NCBI RefSeq assembly: GCF_000938305.1
Contig: NZ_JYMT01000026.1
Coordinates: forward strand, 1-35,033
Origin: Bradyrhizobium sp. LTSP885
Lineage (GTDB): Bacteria > Pseudomonadota > Alphaproteobacteria > Rhizobiales > Xanthobacteraceae
Direction of reading: 5' to 3'
Length of the DNA: 35,033 bases
Position 1 is the stretch's first letter. Every line of letters begins with the position of its first letter. A model generated the notes under the pieces. It made no database searches, was not told the origin of the DNA, and worked only from the letters and a program-made list of their open reading frames with translations. The position numbers were made by a program, and so were the translations under genes. Shown here in pieces: positions 14,618 through 22,230 of this stretch.

Positions 14618-15682
14618 ATGCCATATTCAGTGAACGATCTACGAGTTGCCGCAGATGCAGGCGTCATCAGCGCCACTGATCTGGAGCGGTTGCTTGCCTT
14701 TCTGTCGAGCCGTGAATCGCGAGAGCAGGCCAGCGGCGCGAGCCCGCCGGCAAAGTTCGATGCTGCAAATCTGCTGTGGTACGCCGGCGCACTGATCGTG
14801 ATCGGCGCCATGGGGCTGTTCTCGACATTGGCCTTCACGCAGATGGGCGGCCGTGCGCTCACGCTCTGCGCGATCGCCTACGCGATCGGCTTTACCGTGG
14901 CAGGTCACCACCTTTGGTACGGCAAGAATTTGCGCGTGCCCGGCGGGTTGCTGATTGCGGTTGCGGTGTCGATGGCGCCGCTCGCGGTCTATGGCATCCA
15001 GGACGAACTTGGCTGGTGGGGCAAGTTCGGCAAGCCGGGGTCCGCGCACGACTTCTATATCTGGGTCAAAGGCAGTTGGGTCTTCATGGAGATCGCGACT
15101 GTCGCTGCCGGCACGCTCGCGCTGCGCTACTATCGGTTTCCGTTCATCGTCGCGCTCATCGCGTTCGCGCTCTGGTTCATGTCGATGGATCTGGCGCCAT
15201 GGTTCAGCGGCGCGGATCACCTCGACTTCGAGATGCGGCGCATTGTGTCGATCTGGTTCGGACTTCTGGTCCTCGCCGTGGCCTGGATCGTGGACTATCG
15301 CAGCCGCAACGGCGACTTTGCCTTCTGGCTGCATCTGTTCGGATTGCTGGCGTTCTGGGGTGGAATTACCGCTTCCGACAGCGCAACCGAACTGGGGCGG
15401 GCGATGTATTGTCTGTTCAATGTCGGCCTGCTCGCACTCGCCGTGATCCTGATGCGGCGCGCCTATGCGGTGTTTGGCGCGTTTGGTATCTGTCTCTATC
15501 TCGGCCATCTCGCCGACGTCGTCTTCAAGGACTCGCTGCTGTTTCCGTTCGCGCTGTCGCTGATCGGAATAGCCGTGATCGCTGCCGGTCTGCTCTACCA
15601 CCGCAGGGAGCGCGCCATCGCTGGCTGGCTCGCGGCCCATCTTCCCGCCGCGCTGTTGCGGCTACGGCCGGTGTCCGCGTGA
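14618..15682 (+). CDS. multi-pass membrane protein, DUF2157-like
   Basis: A 354-residue inner-membrane protein. A cytoplasmic-looking N-terminal segment (SVNDLRVAADAGVISATDLERLLAFL) resembles the short domain seen in DUF2157 proteins. About nine or ten hydrophobic helices follow, for example LLWYAGALIVIGAMGLFSTL and LLIAVAVSMAPLAVYGI, and a basic tail LRLRP. I start at ATG 14618, since earlier in-frame starts (14522 and 14555) lie in or at the start point of the likely promoter. The promoter carries two palindromic operators, so the gene is probably repressed by a regulator encoded elsewhere. The family assignment is tentative and the function unknown. Confidence 0.7.
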   Translation: MPYSVNDLRVAADAGVISATDLERLLAFLSSRESREQASGASPPAKFDAANLLWYAGALIVIGAMGLFSTLAFTQMGGRALTLCAIAYAIGFTVAGHHLWYGKNLRVPGGLLIAVAVSMAPLAVYGIQDELGWWGKFGKPGSAHDFYIWVKGSWVFMEIATVAAGTLALRYYRFPFIVALIAFALWFMSMDLAPWFSGADHLDFEMRRIVSIWFGLLVLAVAWIVDYRSRNGDFAFWLHLFGLLAFWGGITASDSATELGRAMYCLFNVGLLALAVILMRRAYAVFGAFGICLYLGHLADVVFKDSLLFPFALSLIGIAVIAAGLLYHRRERAIAGWLAAHLPAALLRLRPVSA

Positions 15683-15704
15683 GGACCGAAGCTGTCGCGC
15701 CATC

Positions 15705-15788
15705 GTCATTGCGCGGAGCGAAGCGACGAAGCAATCCATCTGTCCGCGCACGCCGATAGATGGATTGCTTCGCTTCGCTCGCAATGAC
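15705..15788. repeat. palindromic repeat, GTCATTGCGAG family, copy 2
   Basis: An 84-base copy with arms GTCATTGCG...GAAGCAATCCATC and GATGGATTGC...CTCGCAATGAC. It fills the gap between the convergent membrane-protein and malonyl-CoA decarboxylase genes, where a two-way hairpin could act as a transcription barrier. Confidence 0.9.
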
Positions 15789-15812
15789 GGAGGAGAGACC
15801 GGTGGCGGCCTG

Positions 15813-17180
15813 CTACGTCAGCCGCATATCCCGCAGCCGGCGGCCTTCGCCCTTGAGCAGCTTCTTCACCGCGCTGGAGGCGATCACCTCGCCATTGTTG
15901 GCGTAGGCCTCGTGGTTCTTCTCGATGTCGTCGAGGCGATAGAGATAGTTGACCATGATTCCGGCGGATTCGCGCAGGCCCTTCGGCGAGAGGTCGCCGA
16001 GCCAGTTGATGCGCTCCAGCCGCGCGCCGTTGCCGAGATGGAAGCGCGCGACCGAATCGATCATGCGTCCCTTCGGCGTGCGGGCCTTCAGGAAATAATA
16101 GGCCGCAAGCGGCTCGACCACGGCTCGCAGCTGCGGCGTCAGTTCGGCATTGTCGAACCAGTCCGGTCTGTCGAGGCTCTCCAGCAGCGTCCGGTCCTCG
16201 TCGGAGACGGGCACGGTCTCGGCCTCCTTCAGCCATTGCATGAAGCCCGGCACCGGCGACAGCGTCACGAAGGTGTCGAGCTTCGGCAGCTCGCGGCGCA
16301 GTTCCTCGACCACCTGCTTGATCAGGAAGTTGCCGAAGGTGATGCCGCCGAGGCCACGCTGGGTGTTCGAGATCGAATAGAACACGGCGGTGCGGGCGCG
16401 CTCGACCGCCACCGGTTCGCGCTCCTCGGCGAGCAGCGGCGCGATCGCGCCCGGAATGGTTTCGGTCAGCGCGACCTCGACGAAGATCAGCGGCTCGTCG
16501 GCGAGCGCCGGATGGAAGAAGGCGTAGCAGCGGCGGTCGACCGGATCGATGCGGCGGCGCAAATCGTCCCAGTCGCGGATCTCATGCACGGCTTCATAAC
16601 GGATGATCTTTTCCAGAATATTGGCCGGCGATGACCAGTCTATCCTGCGCAGCACGAGGAATCCCCTGTTGAACCAGGATGAGAGCAGATGCGACACGTC
16701 GCGGTCGAGCGCGGCGAGGTCCTTGTTGCCCTTCATCAATGAAAGCAGATCGGATCGCATCGACACCAGGTCGCTGGTGCCGTCAGGCGCGCGGTTGAGC
16801 CGGCGAATCAGCTCCTGCCGGCGCGGCTCGGAAGCAAAATGCAAATCGCTGGAGTCCAAATCGCTGGAGTCATCGCCATTGGCCTCGGCGCGCCAGCCTT
16901 CGATCGCCTGCGCCAGCCGTGCACGATCGGGTCCGAAATCGCGGGCCAGCGTCTGGAAAAAGAGCAGGCGGCCGGCGGCATCGAGTTGGTGGTAGCGGTC
17001 GAGCACCTCGCGCGCCATCGCAGTACCGGAGGCCTCGCCACGGCCGGACAGCAACGCCTCGCACAATTCCACCAGTTCGGCAGGGTCTTGTTTGTCGTCG
17101 GCCGCGGAGCCCCGGCGGAGCAAGGTGCGGCCGCGTTCGGAAATCGTCGAGAGCAGGTCGGAGAAGAAGGCGTTGGCCAT
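15813..17180 (-). CDS. malonyl-CoA decarboxylase
   Basis: A 455-residue enzyme converting malonyl-CoA to acetyl-CoA and CO2, used in malonate catabolism and in controlling malonyl-CoA levels; no targeting signal. The N-terminal helical domain runs to about residue 185, then the acetyltransferase-like catalytic domain. The family motifs are VFYSISNTQRGLGGITFGNFLIK (in two parts, 267-288, with the Ser-Ile-Ser that carries the catalytic Ser) and ARFHLGNGARLERINWLGD (catalytic His). Residues 104-113 read DSSDLDSSDL, from a perfect 15-bp tandem duplication in DNA. An AraC gene lies 144 bases upstream on the same strand. No mat-type synthetase or malonate carrier neighbours it except possibly the MFS gene beyond AraC. 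Confidence 0.93.
   Translation of the reverse strand: MANAFFSDLLSTISERGRTLLRRGSAADDKQDPAELVELCEALLSGRGEASGTAMAREVLDRYHQLDAAGRLLFFQTLARDFGPDRARLAQAIEGWRAEANGDDSSDLDSSDLHFASEPRRQELIRRLNRAPDGTSDLVSMRSDLLSLMKGNKDLAALDRDVSHLLSSWFNRGFLVLRRIDWSSPANILEKIIRYEAVHEIRDWDDLRRRIDPVDRRCYAFFHPALADEPLIFVEVALTETIPGAIAPLLAEEREPVAVERARTAVFYSISNTQRGLGGITFGNFLIKQVVEELRRELPKLDTFVTLSPVPGFMQWLKEAETVPVSDEDRTLLESLDRPDWFDNAELTPQLRAVVEPLAAYYFLKARTPKGRMIDSVARFHLGNGARLERINWLGDLSPKGLRESAGIMVNYLYRLDDIEKNHEAYANNGEVIASSAVKKLLKGEGRRLRDMRLT
16842..16871. repeat. 15-bp perfect tandem duplication inside the malonyl-CoA decarboxylase gene
   Basis: CAAATCGCTGGAGTC at 16842-16856 is repeated exactly at 16857-16871. It encodes a doubled DSSDL in an acidic loop of the N-terminal domain and keeps the frame. 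It is probably a recent slippage event. Confidence 0.9.
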
Positions 17181-17324
17181 AGGTGGGTCGCATCCAGTGA
17201 AGCCGAACCTTACACGGGATTTAAGGCCGGGACGATCAGAGTCAAGCGCATGGATCGTACGGAAATATGTCAGAGCAGGACAACGGTATAATTCGTCATG
17301 GCGGCGCCCGATGACGGATCCCGC

Positions 17325-18134
17325 TCAGGTTTTCTCGGCAAACTCCGTCGGCGTCTTGCCGGTCACCTGGCGGAAGGCATGGGAAAAGGCCGGTACGCTG
17401 GCATAGCCGAGGTCGGAGGCGACCTGCTTGACTGAAATGTTGGCGTCGGTCGACAGCCGTTCGATCGCGGCCGCGACACGGGCGCGCTGGCACCAGCTCT
17501 TGAAGCTCAATTGCGTCTCCGCCGAGAACAGCCGCGACAGGGTCCGCGCCGAGGTGCCGACCTCGCGCGCCAGCGTCTCGATCTCATGGTCGTGCGTGGG
17601 ATCTGCGAGCACGATGTCGGCGGCGCGGCGGCAGCGCGGCTCCTGCGGCAGCGGAATGAAGGTCGCGGAGTCCTCGGCCTGGTGCAACTCCAGCATGACG
17701 AGCTTGATCAGCAGTTCGGTGCGCTCGCGGCTGCTGGAGGTGTCGAACAGTGCGAGGATCGCCTGGTGCAGCAGCGGCGATACCCGCACCACGAATTCGT
17801 TGTCGAGACTGTCGCTGCGCGGTGCGCGCGCAAGCCAGGCCGGTTCGAAATACAGCGTGCGCATCTCGATATCGGCGAGCACGTCGATCGCATGCCCCGA
17901 CAGGGCAGGGACCCAGACCGCGCGGTCCGGCGGCACCAGAAAGCGGCCCTTCGGCGTGGTCACCTGCATGGTGCCCTTCGCGGCATAGACCAGTTGCGCC
18001 TCACGATGCATGTGAGGGTCGAGCCGATGACCCTTCGTGTAGGTGCGCGCGACCATGTGCACGCCATCGCCGGTGACGCGCCGTTGCTTATAAAGAGCTC
18101 TGATTGGCGGCTCAGCGATAGTCATTGGCGACAT
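17325..18134 (-). CDS. AraC family transcriptional regulator (cupin sensor)
   Basis: A 269-residue regulator. The N-terminal half is a cupin-like sensor with HRLDPHMHREAQLVYA (His36, His41, His43) and VPPDRAVWVPALSGHAI. The C-terminal about 95 residues are the double helix-turn-helix: LAREVGTSARTLSRLF and VKQVASDLGYASVPAFSHAFRQVTGKTPTEF (in two parts). It diverges from the MFS gene with 77 bases between the starts, the classic arrangement of a regulator with its target. Malonyl-CoA decarboxylase follows it. ATG 18125 is an alternative start three codons in. The effector is unknown. Confidence 0.92.
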   Translation of the reverse strand: MSPMTIAEPPIRALYKQRRVTGDGVHMVARTYTKGHRLDPHMHREAQLVYAAKGTMQVTTPKGRFLVPPDRAVWVPALSGHAIDVLADIEMRTLYFEPAWLARAPRSDSLDNEFVVRVSPLLHQAILALFDTSSSRERTELLIKLVMLELHQAEDSATFIPLPQEPRCRRAADIVLADPTHDHEIETLAREVGTSARTLSRLFSAETQLSFKSWCQRARVAAAIERLSTDANISVKQVASDLGYASVPAFSHAFRQVTGKTPTEFAEKT

Positions 18135-18211
18135 CCCGTCAGGACAAGTCCCTATAACCTATTTTGGGATTATTGAGGATTCGAGTTAAGGACTGGCCCA
18201 GGAACAACCAA

Positions 18212-19390
18212 ATGAATAGCCCCAGCCGGGTGATCTCCTTCGTCAACGCCGCTCACTTCATCGACCATTATGCGATGCTGATTTTCGCTGCCGCCGTCAT
18301 CATCATGGGCCCGGCGCTCGGCATGGCCTATTCGGAACTGTTGCCCTATGCGACGCCGGGCTTCATCGCCTTCGGCGCCGGGTCGCTGATCACAGGCTGG
18401 CTCGGCGACCGCTGGAGCCGCCGCCACATGATGGTGATCTTCTTCGTCGGAATTGGCCTGGCGATGATCTCGGTCGGCTTCGTGCAGACACCAGTGCAGC
18501 TCGGCGCGGCGCTGTTTGCGATCGGCATTTTCGCCTCGATCTATCATCCGGTCGGCACCGCCATGATCGTGTCCTATGCCGAGAAGCTCGGCGCCCAGAT
18601 GGGCATCAACGGCGTCTGGGGCAATCTCGGCGTCGCCTCGTCGGCGCTGGTCACCGGCGTGGTCGGCCAGTATCTCGGCTGGCGCTGGGCCTTCATCGTG
18701 CCTGGCGTGGTCACCGTGCTGGTCGGCATCGCCTTTGCGATGACCGTTGTCCATGAGGACCGCAAGGGCTCCAGGCAGGCGGCAGCCCAAGTCCGCGTCG
18801 CCAAGGAAGACATGTGGCGCGTCGTGCTGTCGCTGCTGATCGTGGTGATCGCGATCTCGACCACGTTCAACGCGGTGACGGTGGCGCTGCCCAAACTGTT
18901 CGCCGAGCGGCTCGCCGACCTGACCAAAAGCCCGGCGCTGCTCGGCGTGATCGCGGCCGGGGTCTATGTGTTCGGCGCGATGACGCAGTACACGATCGGC
19001 AAGCTGCTCGACCGTTATTCGCTGAAGACGGTGGCGCTGCCGTTGTCGTTCATGCTGGCGCCGTTCCTCTATCTTGCCGCCAGCCTGTCGAACCTGCCGC
19101 TGATCGTCGTCTCGATCGGCATCGTGATGGGCGCCTTCGGCCAGGTCACGGTCAACGACGCCATGGTCGGCAAATACACCACCGAGGAATGGCGCTCGCG
19201 GGCCTATGCGGTGCGCTACTTCGTCGGCTTCACCGCGGCGGGCGCCTCGGTCGGTCTGGTGGCGTGGCTGTACGACCATGGCGGCTTCAGCATGATGCTG
19301 CGCGCGTTTGCCGCGCTTTGCCTGCTGGCAATTGTGGCCGCGATCATCCTGCCGCGCGAGATCAGGACACCTGCGGCACAGGCGAGCTGA
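18212..19390 (+). CDS. MFS transporter
   Basis: A 392-residue inner-membrane carrier with about 12 hydrophobic helices. The MFS motif A appears as GWLGDRWSRRHMM between helices 2 and 3; VNAAHFIDHYAMLIFAAAV is helix 1, with charged His/Asp residues inside it. ATG 18212 is preferred over an upstream TTG/ATG-like start at 18164 because AGGA precedes it and because the earlier codons fall in the divergent promoter region. It probably answers to the divergent AraC regulator. The HFIDHY pattern and overall shape fit the sugar/aromatic exporter-like branch, but the substrate cannot be assigned. Confidence 0.9.
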   Translation: MNSPSRVISFVNAAHFIDHYAMLIFAAAVIIMGPALGMAYSELLPYATPGFIAFGAGSLITGWLGDRWSRRHMMVIFFVGIGLAMISVGFVQTPVQLGAALFAIGIFASIYHPVGTAMIVSYAEKLGAQMGINGVWGNLGVASSALVTGVVGQYLGWRWAFIVPGVVTVLVGIAFAMTVVHEDRKGSRQAAAQVRVAKEDMWRVVLSLLIVVIAISTTFNAVTVALPKLFAERLADLTKSPALLGVIAAGVYVFGAMTQYTIGKLLDRYSLKTVALPLSFMLAPFLYLAASLSNLPLIVVSIGIVMGAFGQVTVNDAMVGKYTTEEWRSRAYAVRYFVGFTAAGASVGLVAWLYDHGGFSMMLRAFAALCLLAIVAAIILPREIRTPAAQAS

Positions 19391-19410
19391 CAACGCCCTC
19401 AGGCATCGCC

Positions 19411-19441
19411 GACCAGCCCTTCGCAAACGCATGGGCTGGTC
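19411..19441 (+). terminator. hairpin after the MFS gene
   Basis: GACCAGCCC (19411-19419) pairs perfectly with GGGCTGGTC (19433-19441) around a 13-base loop, 20 bases after the MFS stop. There is no T-run, so it may be a weak or Rho-assisted terminator. Confidence 0.5.
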
Positions 19442-19523
19442 GCTAGTCCCTCGTGCATGGGTAAGCTACAAGACGCCGGATCAAGCAACCGGTCGGGGGC
19501 GAACCCGGCGTGGAGGAGGTCCG

Positions 19524-20324
19524 ATGTCCAGCCAGTTGTTGCGTCTTGCGGGCCTCGTTCTGGGAGTGATGATGATGGCCGTATCAGCCCATGCCGATGC
19601 CCTGAAGGACGAGATCGCGCCGACCGGCAAGCTCCGCGTCGCGATCGGGATCAGCCCGGCCGGCGGCGCATTCTGGTCGACCAAGACCGAGAGTGGCGGC
19701 TATGCCGGCGTTCCCGTCGATCTCGGCCGCGAGATGGCGGCGCAGCTCGGCGTGCCGGTCGAATATGTCGCGTACCAGAATTCGGGCCAGATCACCGACG
19801 CCGCGGCGAACACCAGCTGGGACGTCACCTTCCTGCCGAAGGACCCCGAGCGCGCGACCAAGATGACGTTCGGGCCGATCTACGAGGTCGCCGATGCCAC
19901 CTACATCGTCAAGCCGGGCTCGACGGTGCAGACTTTCGCCGATCTCGACCAGGACGGCGTCAAGGTCGCCGCCGTCAACAACACCACGACGATGCGCGGC
20001 GCGATTGCGCATCTCAAGCACGCCAAGGTGGCGGGCTATCAGACCTACGACGAGATATTCAATCTGCTGAAGAGCGGCGAGGTCGATGCATTCGCATTGT
20101 CGCGTGACCAGCTCCACGCCATGGCGAAGAAGATTCCGGGCGCGCGTGTGCTGGACGAGACCTTCAAGCAGACCGTGACCGCGATCGCCGTGCCGCTCAA
20201 CCATCCGCTGGCCGCGGCCTTTGCCGCCAGGTTCATGACGGAGGCTGTGGCCAACGGCACGCTGCGCAAGGCCTATGACGATAACGGGATGAAGGACGCA
20301 CCGATCCGGACCGGAACGAAGTAG
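19524..20324 (+). CDS. family-3 solute-binding protein (ABC transporter)
   Basis: A 266-residue periplasmic binding protein of the amino-acid-type SBP family 3. Signal peptide LLRLAGLVLGVMMMAVSAHA with cleavage after Ala24, then LKDEIAPTGKLRVAIGISP, the typical N-terminal strand, and GVPVDLGREMAAQLGVPVEY. GGAGGAGG stands upstream of ATG 19524, the strongest ribosome-binding site in the window. No permease or ATPase gene is adjacent. It lies 187 bases ahead of the AtzG/AtzE-like pair, so it may capture the amide or nitrogen compound that the amidase hydrolyses; this is inference. Confidence 0.9.
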   Translation: MSSQLLRLAGLVLGVMMMAVSAHADALKDEIAPTGKLRVAIGISPAGGAFWSTKTESGGYAGVPVDLGREMAAQLGVPVEYVAYQNSGQITDAAANTSWDVTFLPKDPERATKMTFGPIYEVADATYIVKPGSTVQTFADLDQDGVKVAAVNNTTTMRGAIAHLKHAKVAGYQTYDEIFNLLKSGEVDAFALSRDQLHAMAKKIPGARVLDETFKQTVTAIAVPLNHPLAAAFAARFMTEAVANGTLRKAYDDNGMKDAPIRTGTK

Positions 20325-20357
20325 CGAGCCGCGCAGGGGCTCCCTTGCCTCCGTTCG

Positions 20358-20398
20358 GAACGCGGCGTGCGTTTCGTGGTGCCGGTCTCGCCGCGTTC
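20358..20398 (+). terminator. GC-rich hairpin after the binding-protein gene
   Basis: GAACGCGGCG (20358-20367) pairs perfectly with CGCCGCGTTC (20389-20398), loop 21 bases, 33 bases after the stop. It lacks a T-run. It may end most transcripts, so the amidase pair could have its own promoter in 20400-20490. Confidence 0.45.
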
Positions 20399-20511
20399 GA
20401 ATCGCTCGGTCGTTCCGGCAGATCGAGACGCTGCTACCTGGCATGCGCGCCGGCCGGCGATCGCAGCCGTCTGAACAATAAAACTTTGCAACGACAGGAA
20501 GGATGATCATC

Positions 20512-20724
20512 ATGCCGGAAACACCAGACGAGGCCGCACTTGCCCTTGAATTCGACGTTCTCGCCAAACGCGCTGGGCTCGCCATTCCCGCAGACCGTAA
20601 AGCTGCGCTGTTCGCGGGCTTCAAGGATCTGCGCCGCATGCTGGCCACGATGCGCCAGCCGCGTACCGCGGCAGATGAGCCGGCCGGCACATACTCGATC
20701 CAGAGCGTGACGCGGGGCCTTTGA
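20512..20724 (+). CDS. AtzG-like (DUF4089) amidase small subunit
   Basis: A 70-residue helical protein of the DUF4089/AtzG type. AtzG was described as the small partner of the amidase AtzE, resembling GatC in its binding to an amidase-signature subunit. Visible features are LEFDVLAKRAGLAIPADRKA and FKDLRRMLATMRQPR. ATG 20512 is the start because AGGAAGG (20496-20502) is nine bases away; the in-frame ATG at 20503 directly abuts that site. The amidase gene begins two bases after its stop. The family is assigned mainly from size, context and the helical pattern. Confidence 0.75.
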   Translation: MPETPDEAALALEFDVLAKRAGLAIPADRKAALFAGFKDLRRMLATMRQPRTAADEPAGTYSIQSVTRGL

Positions 20725-20726
20725 TC

Positions 20727-22133
20727 ATGAGCGATACGAACCTGTTCGAACTCAGCATCGCCGAGGCCGGGCGCAAGCTGCGCGACGGCTCGATCACCTC
20801 GCTGGCTCTCACCGAGGACGCGCTGTCGCGCATTGCTGCGATCGATCCCGCGCTCGACAGCTTCATCACCGTGACCGCCGAGCGCGCCCGGGCCGACGCC
20901 ACTGCGGCGGATGCGAACTTCTCGAAGGGGATCGACAACGGGCCGATGCAGGGCGTGCCCTACGCGCTCAAGGACATCTACGACACCGCCGGCATCCGAT
21001 CGACCTGCCATTCCAAGCTGCGGCTGGACAATGTGCCGGCGGCCGACTCGGTGGTCGAGACGAAGTTCAAAGCGCAGGGCGGCGTGCTGCTCGGCAAGCT
21101 CGCCACCCATGAATTCGCGCTCGGCGGCCCGAGCTTCGATCTGCCGTTTCCGCCGGCGCGCAATCCCTGGAATCGCGAGCATATTCCGGGCGGCTCTTCC
21201 TCCGGCTCGGGTGCGGCGGTCGCCGCCGGGCTGGTGCGTATGGCGATGGGATCGGACACCGGCGGTTCGATCCGCGGCCCCGCCGCCTATTGCGGCACGG
21301 TCGGATTGAAGCCGACCTACGGCCTTGTTTCGCGCCGCGGTGTGTTTCCGCTCTCGACCACGCTCGACCATTGCGGCCCGTTGTCGTGGACGGTCGAGGA
21401 CAGCGCGATCGCGCTGCAGACGATCGCCGGTTATGACGCGCTCGATCCGGCCAGCGTCGATGTTCCCATCCCGGACTATCTGGATGGGCTCGGACAGGGT
21501 GTGGAAGGGCTGCGCATCGGCCTTCCCCGGCATTTCTTCGCCAAGGCGCAAGACGTCTCGCCCGAGGTCGTCGCGGCGATTGACCGAGCCGCGGAGACAC
21601 TCGAAAAGCTCGGCGCCGTGGTCGACGAGATCACGCTGCCGGACTACGACCTGTTCAATGCCTGCGGCCGTATCATCATGTACACTGAGGCGTACGCCAT
21701 TCATGAGCAGGACTACCAGAAGCGGCCGCTCGACTTCGGTCGGTTGACCTATTTGCGGATGACGCTCGGCGCTTTCGTCACCGGGGCCGATATCCAGCAG
21801 GCGATGCGGTTGCGTCGCGAGCTGTCGCGCGCGGTCAATCTGAAGCTCAAGAATTGTGACGCGCTGATCACCGCCAGCGCCTTGGCTCCGGCGCCGGCCT
21901 TCGCCGATATCGATCCAAACAGCTCGCCGAACTGGCCGGTCCAGACCATGCCGTTCAACGTCACTGGCAACCCGGCGATGTCGGTCCCGACCGGCTTCTC
22001 CGCATCGGGCCTGCCGCTGTCGATGCAGATCGTCGGCCGCGCCTTCGATGAAAGCATGGTGCTTCGCATCGGCGCCGCCCTCGAATCCGCGACGGGGCTG
22101 AGTGCCCGGCGCCCGGCGCTTGCTCGAGGCTAG
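20727..22133 (+). CDS. AtzE-like amidase (amidase-signature family)
   Basis: A 468-residue amidase-signature enzyme with Lys82 in YALKDIYDTAG, the GGSSSGSGAAVAAG loop (156-169) and the nucleophile Ser181 in SDTGGSIRGPAAYCG. The adjacent small AtzG-like gene points to the AtzE/GatA-like branch, whose characterised member hydrolyses 1-carboxybiuret, but many relatives have other substrates and I cannot read specificity. ATG 20727 is two bases after the small gene's stop; an overlapping TTG at 20721 is possible. No cyanurate or allophanate genes are in the window. Confidence 0.88.
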   Translation: MSDTNLFELSIAEAGRKLRDGSITSLALTEDALSRIAAIDPALDSFITVTAERARADATAADANFSKGIDNGPMQGVPYALKDIYDTAGIRSTCHSKLRLDNVPAADSVVETKFKAQGGVLLGKLATHEFALGGPSFDLPFPPARNPWNREHIPGGSSSGSGAAVAAGLVRMAMGSDTGGSIRGPAAYCGTVGLKPTYGLVSRRGVFPLSTTLDHCGPLSWTVEDSAIALQTIAGYDALDPASVDVPIPDYLDGLGQGVEGLRIGLPRHFFAKAQDVSPEVVAAIDRAAETLEKLGAVVDEITLPDYDLFNACGRIIMYTEAYAIHEQDYQKRPLDFGRLTYLRMTLGAFVTGADIQQAMRLRRELSRAVNLKLKNCDALITASALAPAPAFADIDPNSSPNWPVQTMPFNVTGNPAMSVPTGFSASGLPLSMQIVGRAFDESMVLRIGAALESATGLSARRPALARG

Positions 22134-22230
22134 GCGACAAGCGCGCCCGCGACGGCCTCTCTCGGCTTGATCTGAACGGGCATATCGGGCTCTCCTGTCG
22201 GGGAGGAACCCGTCGGGCTTGAACGAGGCG

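Noticed and set aside
18170..19432. A 420-residue minus-strand open frame over the MFS gene
   Set aside because: Extremely rich in His, Asp, Gln and Arg, without any domain; it is the complement of membrane-helix codons.
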